Part shown: positions 14,796-24,900 of the stretch, piece by piece | Layout: every line of letters begins with the position of its first letter | Numbering within the stretch: the stretch's first letter is position 1 | Assembly: GCA_945833955.1 (NCBI GenBank) | Contig: CAMAGA010000001.1 | Coordinates: 1 to 32,588, forward strand | Direction: 5' to 3' | Source of the DNA: an uncultured Clostridia bacterium | Lineage (GTDB): Bacteria; Bacillota; Clostridia; Christensenellales; Borkfalkiaceae | DNA: 32,588 nt | Notes under the pieces: generated by a model | Databases searched by the model: none | What the model was told of the DNA's origin: nothing | The model's input: the letters and a program-made list of their open reading frames with translations, nothing else | Position numbers and translations under genes: made by a program

Positions 14796-17594
14796 TTATC
14801 CGCAAAATTTTCCTTTGCGCCAGATACCCGTTTTGGTTCTGCCGCTTGCATACGTCAGTTTGCCAAAGCCGTTCGGGCGGTTGTTTTTCCACTCGCCGTC
14901 GTATACGTCGCCGTTCGGGTAGCGATAGACGCCTTTACCGTGGAATTGATTGCCTTGAAAGTTCCCGAAATACTTTCCGCCCTTGGCGTCCGTCAGCGTG
15001 CCCGTGCCGAAAGGCATATCGGCTTGCCATTCTCCGTCGTAAACGGCGCCGTCCGCATAGCGCAGTATTCCTTTGCCGTGCCGCCTGTCTTTGACAAATT
15101 CCCCCGAATAGAAATCTCCGTTCGCATAGGTAAGTTCCCCTTTGCCGTGCTTCATGCCCCGCAAAACGTCGCCCTTGTATACGTCGCCGCTCGGGTAAAG
15201 GAGCGTTCCGTTACGGTCGAATTCGTTTTCCCAAAACAGACCTTCGTAAACGAGTCCGCAATGCGCGCCGCTGCCTCGCTTGTACCGCCCCGGTCCGTTG
15301 CGCTTATCGTCCTGCCACATACCTTCGTATTCGTCGCCGCTTTCCTTGTAGGTCTGTTTGCCGTTACCGTTGCGCAGGTCGTTATAAAAAGTGCCTGCGT
15401 AGGTATCGCCGCTCGTAAACGTCATTTCTCCGTAGCCGCTTCTTTTGCCGAACACGAATCCGCCCTGATAGCGGCTGCCGTCCGCACCCACGTAGAGGCC
15501 GCTGCCGTGTTTTTGGTCGTTTTTCCATTCGCCTTGGTATACGTCGCCGTTTTTGTAGCGGTATTCTCCGTAGCCGTTCTTTTTGCCGTCGGCATAATCG
15601 CCGTTAAAACTGCATCCGTCCGCATATTGCATGATGCCCCGCCCGTGCTTTTTATCGTTTTGCCAATGCCCGGAAAATTTGTCGCCGTTTTTATAGCGGT
15701 ATTCCCCGTAGCCGTTGCGCATTCCGCAGGCGAACGCACCCGTGTATACGCCGCCTGCGTGATGCCGATAAACGCCCTGCCCCTGGGGCAAGTCGGCTTT
15801 CCATTCCCCGCTGTAAGTATCGCCGTTGGCATAAACGAGCGTACCTTTGCCGTCGCGCAGGTCGTTTTGAAAGCTCCCGTTGTACAGGTCGCCGTTCGCA
15901 TAGCGTAAAATGCCCGTGCCGTGCTTTTTATCGTGTTTCCATTCCCCCTCGAATACGTCTCCGTTCGGGTAGTGAAAGGTTCCGTAGCCTTCCAGTCGGC
16001 CGTGCTTCCATTCCCCCTGATAATTGGTGCCGTCCCGATAAAACAATGTGCCAAAGCCGCTCTGCAAATCGTTTTCAAACGTGCCGATAAACGTGCTTTC
16101 GTTCCGAAAGGTCAGAATACCGTTCCCGTTCCGCTTGTCGTCCTTCCATTCCCCCTCGTATATTTCGCCGTTTTCGGCGTAGATTTGCTTGCCCTTGCCG
16201 CTACGCAGTCCGTCGGCAAAATCGCCTCGGTACACGTTGCCGTTCGGTTCAAAAAGGCAGCCTGCCCCGTTCCGTTCGTCGTTTAAAAAAGTGCCGTCGT
16301 AAACGGTTCCGTCCGCATAGCGCAGTCTCCCTGCGCCGTTCTTTTTGTCGTTTAGCCATTCCCCGATATATACGACTTCATCGGTGGTAAAACAGGCGCC
16401 GTAACCGTTCCGTTGCCCGTTTTTCCACTCCCCGTCGTATTCGCTGCCGTCCGCATAAAACATAACGCCGTAACCGTGTTGTACGCCGCGCGCTGTCTGC
16501 CCTTCGTAAACGCCGTTCGGGTAGGTAAATCGGGGCGTGCCCGTAATAAGCCCTTGCGCCCAGATTCCGAAGCAAACGGTGCCGTCCGGATAGCGAAGTT
16601 TCCCTGCGCCGTGCCTTTTATCGTTTTCCCAGTTGCCGCAATAGCTCGTGCCGTCTGCGTCCGACCATTCGCCGTAGCCGCTTTTTTTGCCGCATACAAA
16701 GGAGCCTCTGTATTCGGATCCGTTGGCGTATCGGAATACGCCCGTGCCGTGCATGGCGCCGCCTTTCCACTGCCCGTTATAGGAACACCCCGCAAGTTGC
16801 GTATTGCTTCCGCCCGTGTAGGAGCCCTTTCCGTCGGGCAGGTCGTCCTTCCAGTCGCCGTCGTACACGGCGCCGTCCGCATAAAGCATCTTGCCCTTGC
16901 CGTGGCGCAGTTTTCCTTTGAATCCGCCCGTGTAGGAGCCGTCGGAAAAGGTGAGGCTCTCCGCCTTGGGGTAGCCGTTTTCCCAAAGGCCTTCGTAAAC
17001 GGTTCCGTCCGCATAGGATAGCTTTCCCTTCCCGTGTTTCAGTCCGTTTTTCCATTCCCCTTCGTATTCGTTCCCCCGATAGCGGGCAATGCCGAATCCG
17101 TTCGGCTTACCGCCTTCCCAGTCGCCAGAATAGGAATCGCCGTCTGCGGATTTCCATTCCCCTTTGCCGTGGCGAACGCCGTCCTGCCAATACCCTACGT
17201 ACGTGGCGTTGGCGGTCTGCGTGTTTACCGCCCAGCGGTAGGAGCCGAAGCCGTGCATCGCATCGTTCTTCCATTTCCCTTGGTACGTTCCGTTTGGTTC
17301 CTGCCATACGCCGAAGCCTTCCCGAAGTAAATTTTTCCAGTTGCCGTTGTAAACGGTGCCGTCGGGGTACCGTATGGTGCCTTTGCCGTCTAAAAGGTTG
17401 TCCTTCCAGCTGCCGTTGTAAATTTTTCCGTCTTTGGTGGTTCTGGTTCCCGTTGCAAAAAGCTTGCCGTGATTCCATTTGCCGGCATAGGTATCGCCGC
17501 TATCCCATCGCAGAGTGCCTGTGCCGTGCGGTAAGCCGGCCTTATCCAAAGTTCCGATAAAGGAACAGTCGGGCGAGAGTTTTTTGGTCGCCAT
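14796..17594 (-). CDS. Giant MORN-repeat protein, about 40 repeats
   Basis: A 932-residue protein built almost wholly of MORN motifs, consensus Y-x-G-x-W/F-x-x-x-x-x-x-G-x-G with a following Y-x-x-G-x-x. I count about 39-40 units of mostly 23 residues; a few are longer (for example after SYRWAVNTQT and GSYTGGSNTQ) and some are degenerate (CFGIWAQG, YEGQTARG). There is no signal peptide, membrane segment or catalytic domain, so it should be cytosolic and fold as one long beta-hairpin ribbon. In other proteins MORN arrays serve as scaffolds or dimerisation platforms; a bacterial role is not known. AAGGAGGAAC gives a strong ribosome site before ATG 17594. A promoter is not obvious. Internal sequence similarity makes recombination or assembly collapse possible. 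Confidence 0.93.
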   Translation of the reverse strand: MATKKLSPDCSFIGTLDKAGLPHGTGTLRWDSGDTYAGKWNHGKLFATGTRTTKDGKIYNGSWKDNLLDGKGTIRYPDGTVYNGNWKNLLREGFGVWQEPNGTYQGKWKNDAMHGFGSYRWAVNTQTANATYVGYWQDGVRHGKGEWKSADGDSYSGDWEGGKPNGFGIARYRGNEYEGEWKNGLKHGKGKLSYADGTVYEGLWENGYPKAESLTFSDGSYTGGFKGKLRHGKGKMLYADGAVYDGDWKDDLPDGKGSYTGGSNTQLAGCSYNGQWKGGAMHGTGVFRYANGSEYRGSFVCGKKSGYGEWSDADGTSYCGNWENDKRHGAGKLRYPDGTVCFGIWAQGLITGTPRFTYPNGVYEGQTARGVQHGYGVMFYADGSEYDGEWKNGQRNGYGACFTTDEVVYIGEWLNDKKNGAGRLRYADGTVYDGTFLNDERNGAGCLFEPNGNVYRGDFADGLRSGKGKQIYAENGEIYEGEWKDDKRNGNGILTFRNESTFIGTFENDLQSGFGTLFYRDGTNYQGEWKHGRLEGYGTFHYPNGDVFEGEWKHDKKHGTGILRYANGDLYNGSFQNDLRDGKGTLVYANGDTYSGEWKADLPQGQGVYRHHAGGVYTGAFACGMRNGYGEYRYKNGDKFSGHWQNDKKHGRGIMQYADGCSFNGDYADGKKNGYGEYRYKNGDVYQGEWKNDQKHGSGLYVGADGSRYQGGFVFGKRSGYGEMTFTSGDTYAGTFYNDLRNGNGKQTYKESGDEYEGMWQDDKRNGPGRYKRGSGAHCGLVYEGLFWENEFDRNGTLLYPSGDVYKGDVLRGMKHGKGELTYANGDFYSGEFVKDRRHGKGILRYADGAVYDGEWQADMPFGTGTLTDAKGGKYFGNFQGNQFHGKGVYRYPNGDVYDGEWKNNRPNGFGKLTYASGRTKTGIWRKGKFCG

Positions 17595-17654
17595 AAAAAA
17601 GTTCCTCCTTGCAAGAATAGTTTCCTTATACTATATCACCCGAAAAGAAATCAA

Positions 17655-17697
17655 ATATAAAAAAGAGAAGCCTGAAAAATCAGCAAACTTCTCTTTT
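17655..17697 (-). terminator. Terminator of the zinc-ribbon protein gene
   Basis: A 10-bp stem (AAAAGAGAAG 17661-17670 with CTTCTCTTTT 17688-17697) is followed on the minus strand by a T-rich run (17665-17655). Confidence 0.75.
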
Positions 17698-17729
17698 CGG
17701 ACGCATTCGTTTTGGTTTTAACCGAAAAT

Positions 17730-18140
17730 TCAGGACAGGAAAATTCCCATACTGATGCCCACGGCAACGGTGATGATGACGGCCGCAATCGAAACGACGG
17801 ATAAAACGATGTTGATGATGCCGCAGACTTTACCGGTTTTGGCTTCGGAGACCATCACGCCGTTGGTTTCGGCCTTGCTCTTTTCCGCAAAAACGACGGC
17901 AAGGATACCCAGAATAAACCCGGCGAAGAAGAATCCGACAATTCCCAGAACCATGGAAGTTTTGGCAAGATTGGATTGCGCAGGTTCCGTTTGCGTATAG
18001 GACGGTTGGGAATAGGTGGTATTGGGAGATGATTCTCTGTTGAAGAGATCGCCTTCCGTTTGCGCAAATGCACGTCCGCAGTTCGTGCAGAATGCGTCCG
18101 AATCTTCTGCGGCTTTTCCGCAGTTGGAACAGTATTTCAT
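17730..18140 (-). CDS. Zinc-ribbon membrane protein with DUF4190-like domain
   Basis: A 136-residue protein. The N-terminal zinc ribbon is MKYCSNCGKAAEDSDAFCTN, with a CxxC at C4/C7 and a second CxxC at about C18/C21. A polar, glutamine- and serine-rich linker follows. The C-terminal region from about residue 60 has two strongly hydrophobic segments around an EKSKAETNGVM loop, matching DUF4190-type proteins. ATG 18140 is chosen over an open frame 13 codons longer, because AGGAGG is 9-14 nt upstream and the zinc ribbon starts here. Such small proteins are common in gut Clostridia and their function is unknown. Confidence 0.85.
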   Translation of the reverse strand: MKYCSNCGKAAEDSDAFCTNCGRAFAQTEGDLFNRESSPNTTYSQPSYTQTEPAQSNLAKTSMVLGIVGFFFAGFILGILAVVFAEKSKAETNGVMVSEAKTGKVCGIINIVLSVVSIAAVIITVAVGISMGIFLS

Positions 18141-18169
18141 GATAATGTCCTCCTTGATTGTATAATATG

Positions 18170-18198
18170 ATTGTATCACTTCGGTTATGGCGTGTCAA
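18170..18198 (-). promoter_or_regulatory. Promoter of the zinc-ribbon protein gene
   Basis: On the minus strand a perfect TTGACA (18198-18193) and TACAAT (18175-18170) are 17 bp apart, upstream of AGGAGG and the ATG at 18140. Confidence 0.8.
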
Positions 18199-18211
18199 GA
18201 AATTTAAAAAG

Positions 18212-18251
18212 AAAAAAACGATGCGTCGCATTTTTCAAAATGCGACGCATT
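18212..18251 (-). terminator. Terminator of the GH43 gene
   Basis: On the minus strand AATGCGTCGCATTTT pairs with AAAATGCGACGCAT in a long stem of about 14 bp with a short loop, followed by CGTTTTTTTC. It separates the GH43 gene from the zinc-ribbon gene. Confidence 0.85.
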
Positions 18252-18295
18252 GCGTGAATCCGGGGATTTCCCTATTTATCCGGTCGGTGTTTTAG

Positions 18296-20350
18296 TTATG
18301 CCTTTACAACGCTCGTCTTATCGAGGTCTACAACGCTGTTTGCCAGGATGGAATAACCCGTCTTCTGACCGAGTGCGGTGAAGGACATACCTACGCAGTA
18401 TTGATCATCCAGCCAGGAGCAGGTAACGGTGCCGTAATAGGTATCGTAACCGTCCAGAACGATCTTGATGAAGTTCTTGCCGTATACCTTCCAGGAACCG
18501 GTATATGCGCCGGAGATGGTATGGTCGGCATTGAGCTGTACGTACTGAGACGTAACGGTGCTTGCACCCGTCATAACGAGACGAGCCAGCTTGAAGTAAC
18601 CCTGATCGGCGAAGGCGAGCATTTCTGCTTCGGAAACCGTTCTTTCTACTTCACCGGCATAGCGGTTGGGGTTGACGCAGATATCGCCGTTTGCATTGAG
18701 CGTGTACTGATGAATCTGCGTTAAGAATACTCTGTTATTGGAAATACCCCAATCCTTGTAGGAGTCGGTTCTCGTGATGAACGCAGCAACGTGCGTGCCG
18801 TTCGAGGTGGTGAAGAGGTCGTTGTGTCCCGTGAGGAGAATGTCGTAGGAATAAGCGTTGTCTTCCCAAGTGAAGGAACCCATGTACTTGTTGCCGCCCT
18901 TGTTGTTGTTTGCCATATTATAAACGATACTGCCGGTTACGCCGTGATAGGTACCCGTAACGCTTTCGCTCTTGCCGCCCCACATAGCGTAAGCTACGTC
19001 CAGACCGTCCATGGAGTGCATGGAATAATAGTAGGTGGTGGCTTCGCTGATGGCGTTACCGTCTTCGTTATACTTTACAACGCCGTCATGACGGGCGATA
19101 ACGGGAGCTTCCATGTTTTTACGGGAAATGGCGGTGCCGTAGTAAGGCGTGTACCAACCGATTTCGTAGCCGTCTTCGTCTTCATAGTTGGAGAAGAGGT
19201 AGTTGGAAACGTAGTCTCTTTCGTTTACGACCTGATCGGGGGTCAACCAATCTTTATAGTTCTTGCTGCCCCGTTCGCCGTTGGCAGAGTTGGTCAGTTC
19301 CTTGACCTTTTCGGTGCGGAGACCGGTCTGCGGATCGAGTTCCAGAATATAGTTACCCGTACCGAAGGAACCGTATGCCATATACATTCTGCCGTCGGTG
19401 GTATAGATGATCTGCGGGTCGATGGCGTTTACGTCGAGGTCTTGTCCGGCTGCGGGAATGCAGGACTGCACGAGCACGCCCTTATAAGTGAACGTTTCGG
19501 GCGTCAGCGTTTCCGACCAGAACAGAACGATGGCTGCCTTGGTATATTTGCCGACTTCTCCGCCGACGGTAGCGTCTACGCCGCCGTTTGCGCCGTCAAC
19601 GACGCAGGTATACAGCCAGTAGCCGCCGCCTGCCGCAGGTACGATATCGGGAGCCCACCACTGCAAAGTGCCGTTTCTGTTGGAGGTGGTTTCCCAAGCT
19701 TCGATGTCCTTCAGTTCGGTGCCGGCGTGCGTGGATTTACCGATATATTCCCAATGGATGAGGTCGGTGGATTTTCTCATTTCGTTGCCGTAGCTCCAAC
19801 CGGTAGAGAACATATAATACGTCTTTACGCCGTTTTCTTCTACTTCGATCAGGGAAGGGTCGTGGCAACTGCCGGCGTGCTTACTGCTCTGCGTGTAGTC
19901 GCTTGCCTTCTTTTTGTACATATTATCGGGATCGGTGACGTATGCCGGAGCGGAAACGATTTCCAGCGTACCGACGGATGCGCCGTCCTTATTCAGCTGT
20001 ACTTTGACCGTACCTGCGCCGACGGAAGTGAAGGTGTTGCCGGAAACGGTTACGACCCGGGAAGCGTCCGTTGCCTTCTGATCCTTATCCACGGCGGTTA
20101 CGCTGCCCATGGTAACGCCTTCCGCAAGGTTCAGGGTATAGGACTTGTCTGCTTCCGCCATGTAGCTTTGGGTCAAGCCGGCTTCCGCATAGTTATCGTA
20201 GCAGATGACGGGGGTAGTGTCGCTCAAAACGTATTGCGCGATTTTTTCGGCGTTCGATAAATAGTAAGTTTTATCTTCTGCCGCGCCGCAACCCGTAATG
20301 GAAAGCAACAGTACGAATGCAACTGCCAAACAAGCAATTTTCTTTTTCAT
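18296..20350 (-). CDS. GH43 endo-arabinanase-like lipoprotein
   Basis: A 684-residue secreted lipoprotein. The signal peptide MKKKIACLAVAFVLLLSITG ends at lipobox cysteine C21. Residues about 60-135 form an Ig-like region (TVSGNTFTSVGAGTVKVQL). A five-bladed GH43 domain follows, with D164 (HDPSL) as general base, D311 (NAIDPQ) as modulator and E414 (MEAPVI) as acid. NPNRYAGE and the lipocalin-like tail from about 590 match the C-terminal domain of extracellular endo-1,5-alpha-L-arabinanases. Arabinan in pectin is the probable substrate. ATG 20350 is chosen because AAGGAG lies just upstream and the signal peptide starts here; the frame stays open to 20518. Confidence 0.92.
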   Translation of the reverse strand: MKKKIACLAVAFVLLLSITGCGAAEDKTYYLSNAEKIAQYVLSDTTPVICYDNYAEAGLTQSYMAEADKSYTLNLAEGVTMGSVTAVDKDQKATDASRVVTVSGNTFTSVGAGTVKVQLNKDGASVGTLEIVSAPAYVTDPDNMYKKKASDYTQSSKHAGSCHDPSLIEVEENGVKTYYMFSTGWSYGNEMRKSTDLIHWEYIGKSTHAGTELKDIEAWETTSNRNGTLQWWAPDIVPAAGGGYWLYTCVVDGANGGVDATVGGEVGKYTKAAIVLFWSETLTPETFTYKGVLVQSCIPAAGQDLDVNAIDPQIIYTTDGRMYMAYGSFGTGNYILELDPQTGLRTEKVKELTNSANGERGSKNYKDWLTPDQVVNERDYVSNYLFSNYEDEDGYEIGWYTPYYGTAISRKNMEAPVIARHDGVVKYNEDGNAISEATTYYYSMHSMDGLDVAYAMWGGKSESVTGTYHGVTGSIVYNMANNNKGGNKYMGSFTWEDNAYSYDILLTGHNDLFTTSNGTHVAAFITRTDSYKDWGISNNRVFLTQIHQYTLNANGDICVNPNRYAGEVERTVSEAEMLAFADQGYFKLARLVMTGASTVTSQYVQLNADHTISGAYTGSWKVYGKNFIKIVLDGYDTYYGTVTCSWLDDQYCVGMSFTALGQKTGYSILANSVVDLDKTSVVKA

Positions 20351-20387
20351 TTTCTTACTCCTTATGAAAATTTTTAGTACTGTTTTT

Positions 20388-20416
20388 ATTTTAGCACAAA
20401 AAAAGATAAATTGCAA
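20388..20416 (-). promoter_or_regulatory. Promoter of the GH43 gene
   Basis: On the minus strand TTGCAA (20416-20411) and TAAAAT (20393-20388) are 17 bp apart with an extended -10 TG. The surrounding 130 bp is very AT-rich. No clear operator repeat is visible. Confidence 0.7.
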
Positions 20417-20486
20417 CATTTCCAAGCAATTTTTTATATTTTTTAAATCAAATGCAATGTGTTTTTTGAAAATTCCTTTCAGGCAG

Positions 20487-20515
20487 TTGCCATAAAACGG
20501 GCAATCTGTTATAAT
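20487..20515 (+). promoter_or_regulatory. Promoter of the class I/II aminotransferase gene
   Basis: TTGCCA (20487-20492) and TATAAT (20510-20515) are 17 bp apart with an extended -10 TG at 20507-20508. Confidence 0.75.
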
Positions 20516-20552
20516 CAATAAGAAAGAATCTATGCACAGAGGTTTTATTTTT

Positions 20553-21743
20553 ATGGTTTCGGAAGAAATGATTCAACTTGGCACAAAGCGTTCCGTCATT
20601 CGGGAGATCTTTGAATACGGAAATCAAAGGGCAGCCGCTATCGGCAGGGAAAACGTATTTGATTTTTCCATCGGCAATCCTTCCGTTCCCGCACCGCCGA
20701 GCGTGGCGGAGGCGTTACGGGATATCGTGGAAAATACGGATCCCGTAAAATTACACGCCTATTCTTCCGCACAGGGGCATTACTCCGTGCGCAAGGCGAT
20801 CACGGACTATAACAACCGCCGTTTCGGCACCACGCTCGATCCCGACCTCGTATACATGACGGCGGGGGCTGCGGCGAGCCTTGCCATAACCTTCCATGCG
20901 CTTGCTTGCAAAGGCGATAACTTTATTACTTTTGCGCCCTATTTTACCGAATACAAGACGTTTGTGAACGGCGCGGGGTGTGCGCTGAAAATCGTTCCCG
21001 CAAGGACGGAAGATTTTCAGATCGACTTTGCCGCATTTGAATCGTTGATAGACGCACATACCAAGGGGGTTATCATCAATTCCCCCAACAATCCGAGCGG
21101 CGTGGTTTACTCCGAGCAGACGATTATGCGGCTTGCTCAAACGCTGAAGAAGCGTTCGGCGGAATACGGACATACGATTTACCTCGTATCGGACGAGCCC
21201 TATCGGGATCTTGCCTACGGCGGCGTGGAAGTTCCGTGCGTGTTCCGGTATTACGACGAAGTGATTCAGTGTTATTCTTTTTCCAAAGCTTTGTCCTTGC
21301 CGGGGGAACGTATCGGGTATATCGCCGTAAGCGACAGAGCGCAGGACGCGAAAGAGATTTACGCCGCCGTCTGCGGGGCGGGCAGAGCGCTCGGTTACGT
21401 ATGCGCGCCTACGCTGTTCCAGTTTCTGGTAGAGCGTTGCGTTGCGGAACGTTCGGATTTTTCCGTTTACGAGCGCAACCGCAACCTGCTCTGTTCCGCA
21501 TTGGAGGAATACGGATTTACCTGCGCCAAGCCGGACGGGGCGTTCTATATCTTCGTGCGTTCTCCCGAAGCGGACGCAACCGCTTTTTGCGAACGGGCAA
21601 AAAAGTACGAACTGCTTTTCGTGCCCGGGGACGATTTCGGCTGTGCCGGGTACGTGCGCATAGCGTACTGCGTTTCCACGGAGTTGATAAAAAAAGCGTT
21701 GCCCGCATTTGCAAAGCTGGCAAAGGAGTACGGCTTGCAATGA
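20553..21743 (+). CDS. Class I/II pyridoxal-phosphate aminotransferase
   Basis: A 396-residue fold-type I PLP enzyme, probably an amino-acid aminotransferase. FSIGNPSVPAPP is the N-terminal substrate region. AHTKGVIINSPNNPSG carries the conserved asparagine, SDEPYRDL the aspartate that contacts the pyridine nitrogen, and YSFSKALSLPGERIGY the Schiff-base lysine K245. A conserved arginine for the substrate carboxylate is in GYVRIAYCV. ATG 20553 (MVSEEMIQLG) is chosen because it fits the family; ATG 20532 would add seven residues. The ribosome site (AGAGG, about 10 nt before 20553) is modest. The substrate is not determined. Confidence 0.92.
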   Translation: MVSEEMIQLGTKRSVIREIFEYGNQRAAAIGRENVFDFSIGNPSVPAPPSVAEALRDIVENTDPVKLHAYSSAQGHYSVRKAITDYNNRRFGTTLDPDLVYMTAGAAASLAITFHALACKGDNFITFAPYFTEYKTFVNGAGCALKIVPARTEDFQIDFAAFESLIDAHTKGVIINSPNNPSGVVYSEQTIMRLAQTLKKRSAEYGHTIYLVSDEPYRDLAYGGVEVPCVFRYYDEVIQCYSFSKALSLPGERIGYIAVSDRAQDAKEIYAAVCGAGRALGYVCAPTLFQFLVERCVAERSDFSVYERNRNLLCSALEEYGFTCAKPDGAFYIFVRSPEADATAFCERAKKYELLFVPGDDFGCAGYVRIAYCVSTELIKKALPAFAKLAKEYGLQ

Positions 21744-21752
21744 GGCGGCATT

Positions 21753-21784
21753 TACCCGTAAACCTCGGTTTACGGGTATTTTTC
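21753..21784 (+). terminator. Terminator of the aminotransferase gene
   Basis: TACCCGTAAACC (21753-21764) pairs with GGTTTACGGGTA (21767-21778), apart from the innermost bases, and is followed by TTTTT. Confidence 0.85.
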
Positions 21785-21850
21785 GGTATGTTTTTTTGCG
21801 GTTCTTCTTATAAAAAATCATAAAAATTTATAAAACTACCCTTAAAAGCA

Positions 21851-21879
21851 TTGCCAATTGCGCGAAAATAATGTAAAAT
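21851..21879 (+). promoter_or_regulatory. Promoter of secA
   Basis: TTGCCA (21851-21856) and TAAAAT (21874-21879) are 17 bp apart. This leaves a leader of about 100 nt before the secA ATG, holding a small TGCCG/CGGCA hairpin near 21943-21956. Confidence 0.65.
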
Positions 21880-21985
21880 GGAATAATAGAACAGTATGAC
21901 GTTTTGAAAGAGACGCCTTGCGCATAAAAATTATGGATATGTTGCCGTCCCCGGCAGGGCGGAACATGATTTTTTGGAGTGAAAG

Positions 21986-24900
21986 ATGGGATTTTTTAAG
22001 AATGTATTAAGCAGCGACGGTAAAAAAAGTTTGAAAAAGCTGGATAAGCTGGCAAAGATTATCGAAGAACAGGAACCTAAGTATCAGGCGATGACCGATG
22101 AGGAGCTTCGCAATCAGACCAACGTATTCAAACAGCAGATTCAGGACGGCAAGACGACGGACGATATTTTGGTGGAGGCTTTTGCCGCTTTGCGCGAAGC
22201 AGCCTTCCGTGTATTGAAGATGAAGTACTACCACGTACAGCTCATCGGCGGTATCTGTTTGCATCAGGGCCGTATTGCCGAAATGCGCACGGGCGAAGGT
22301 AAAACGCTGGTTGCAACGTTGCCCGCCTATCTGAACGCTTTGACGGGCGAAGGCGTACACATCGTAACCGTCAACGAATATCTTGCGAAGCGTGACGCCG
22401 AATGGATGGGCAAACTCTATAAGTTCATGGGTCTGACCGTAGGCGTAGTCGTGCCCGGCATGACCGACGAACAGAAGAGAGAAGCGTATAAATGCGACAT
22501 CACTTACGGTACGAACAACGAACTCGGCTTCGATTATCTGCGGGATAATCTGGAAAAGTCCCTGCCCGCTATGCGGCAGAGGGGGCTGGCGTTTGCAATC
22601 GTCGATGAAGTCGACTCCATTCTGATCGATGAAGCGAGAACGCCGCTCATCATTTCCGGCAGAGGCGATAAATCTTCCCGTCTGTACGAAGACGTAGACA
22701 GATTCGTCCGTACTATCCGCGGCGGTTACGAAGACGAAAAGAAGGAAATGGAAGAGGCTTTGCAGGAACGCATCAAGGAAGCCAAAAAGAACGGCGAGAC
22801 GCTTTCCGACGCGGACATGGAACTGGAATGCGATAAGTGGGATTACGTCATCGACCGCAAGGAAAAGACCGTACAGATCACCGAAAACGGCGCAATCAAG
22901 GCGGAAAGAGCGTTCGGCATCGAAAACCTCGGCGATATCACCAATGCGGATCTCAACCATCACATTCAGCAGGCTTTAAAGGCGCATAAGCTGTTTGCCA
23001 AGGACGTAGACTACATCGTCAACAACGACGAAGTCGTCATCGTCGATGAATTTACGGGTCGTCTCATGATCGGTCGCCGCTATTCCGACGGGCTGCATCA
23101 GGCAATCGAAGCCAAGGAAGGCGTAAAGGTCAAGAACGAAAACAAGACCATCGCAACCATTACTTTCCAGAATTATTTCCGTCTTTATAAAAAGCTTTCC
23201 GGTATGACCGGTACGGCAAAGACGGAAGAAGCGGAATTCAGAACGATTTACTCGCTCGACGTATTGGAAATTCCGACCAATAAACCCGTTATCCGTGCAG
23301 ACTATGCCGACAGATTGTACGCTACCGAAGAGGGCAAAAAGAAAGCCGTCGTGCAGGAAATCATGGAGCGGCACGAAAAGGGGCAGCCCGTGCTCGTCGG
23401 TACCACTTCCGTCGAACAGTCCGAATCCATTGCCAAGCTCTTAAAGCATAACGGCATTCGTCATAATATCTTAAACGCAAAGAACCATGAACGGGAAGCG
23501 GAAATCGTTGCGCAGGCAGGTCGTCTGGGTGCGGTAACCATCGCTACCAACATGGCGGGTCGTGGTACCGATATTCTGCTCGGCGGTAACCCCGAATATC
23601 TGGCAAAGAAGAGACTGCGGGAAGAAAACTACGAACACGACGTGATCGAACAGGCGACTTCCTATACGGAACTGAGCCCCGAACTGGAAGAAGTCCGTCA
23701 GCATTACCGTGAAATTTACGAATTATACAAGCAGGAAACGGATGCGGAAAAGGTAAAAGTGCAGGAAGCCGGCGGCCTTTGCATCATCGGTACGGAACGG
23801 CATGAATCCAGACGTATCGACAACCAGTTGCGCGGCCGTGCAGGCCGTCAGGGCGACCCCGGTATGTCCGTATTCTTCCTTTCCCTGGAAGACGATCTCA
23901 TCAAGCGCTTCGGCGGCGAAAAGATGCAGCGGGTATATCAGTTCTTCAAGATGCAGGACGACGACTGCATCGAATCGAAGATGCTCTCCCGCGGGGTAGA
24001 AAATGCGCAGAAGGCGATCGAAGGCAGAAACTTCGGTATCCGTAAAAACGTCATTCAGTACGACGACGTCATGAACAAGCAGCGTGAAATCATCTACGCC
24101 GAGAGAATGAAAGTCCTCAAGGGCGAAGACGTACACGAACAGCTGCTCAAATATATTCCCGGATTCGTCAAGTTCGTGCTGGACGAAACGGTCAACGTGG
24201 AAGAATTACCTGAAAAGTGGGACGTAGACGCGCTCAATAAGGCGTTGGAACTGCGCATTCTGCCGGAAGGCACGCAGTTTACCACCGCAAAAGAGCTGGC
24301 GAAAATGGACTACAACGAAGTATTCAACCGCATCGTAGAACAGGCTACCGAGGGTTACAATACGAGAATTGCCAACATCGAAGCGGAATTGCGGGAAAAG
24401 ATCGGGGATCCGAACATCAGCTTTGCCGTCATCGAGCGCCAGATTCTGCTTTCCACGGTAGATACGAACTGGATCGATCACATCGACGCAATGGATCAGC
24501 TCCGTAAAGGTATCAGCCTGCGTGCCTATGCGCAGGTAGACCCCGTTATCGCCTACAAGCAGGAAGGCTTTGAAATGTTCGACGAAATGATCGAACGTAT
24601 TCAGAACCGCACGATTTCTCTTTTGTTGAAAGTTCGCATCACGGAAGCAAAGAATGCGCCTGCCAATAAGCCTGCGCCCGCGCAGACGGAAGAAAAGCTT
24701 GACGAAGCACAGGGAGAAAAGAAGGCAGAGGGCGAAAGTGCGCCCGCCGCACAGAATACGGAAGCGCCTGCACCTGCGGAACAGAAGAGCGCAACGGCTT
24801 CCGAATACGAAAGAGCCATGCTTCTGCCCACGACGGCGACCGCCCGTTCGGGAGGATACACCACCAATTCTTCGGAAGGCAACCGCCCCGTGATTGCAAC

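Noticed and set aside
14721-15908. A 395-codon plus-strand frame opposite the MORN repeats
   Set aside because: Its periodic valine/alanine pattern is the reverse image of the MORN repeats rather than a real protein.
18791-20260. A 489-codon open frame opposite the GH43 gene
   Set aside because: Antisense to a complete lipoprotein enzyme. The translation is valine/glycine-rich without motifs and lacks a ribosome site.
21933-22010. A short upstream frame overlapping the secA start, as a possible SecM-like regulator
   Set aside because: It has no ribosome site, no signal-peptide-like hydrophobic stretch and no arrest-like motif.
22007-22963. A 318-codon frame antisense to secA
   Set aside because: secA is intact and fully conserved here; the reverse frame is a codon-bias artefact.
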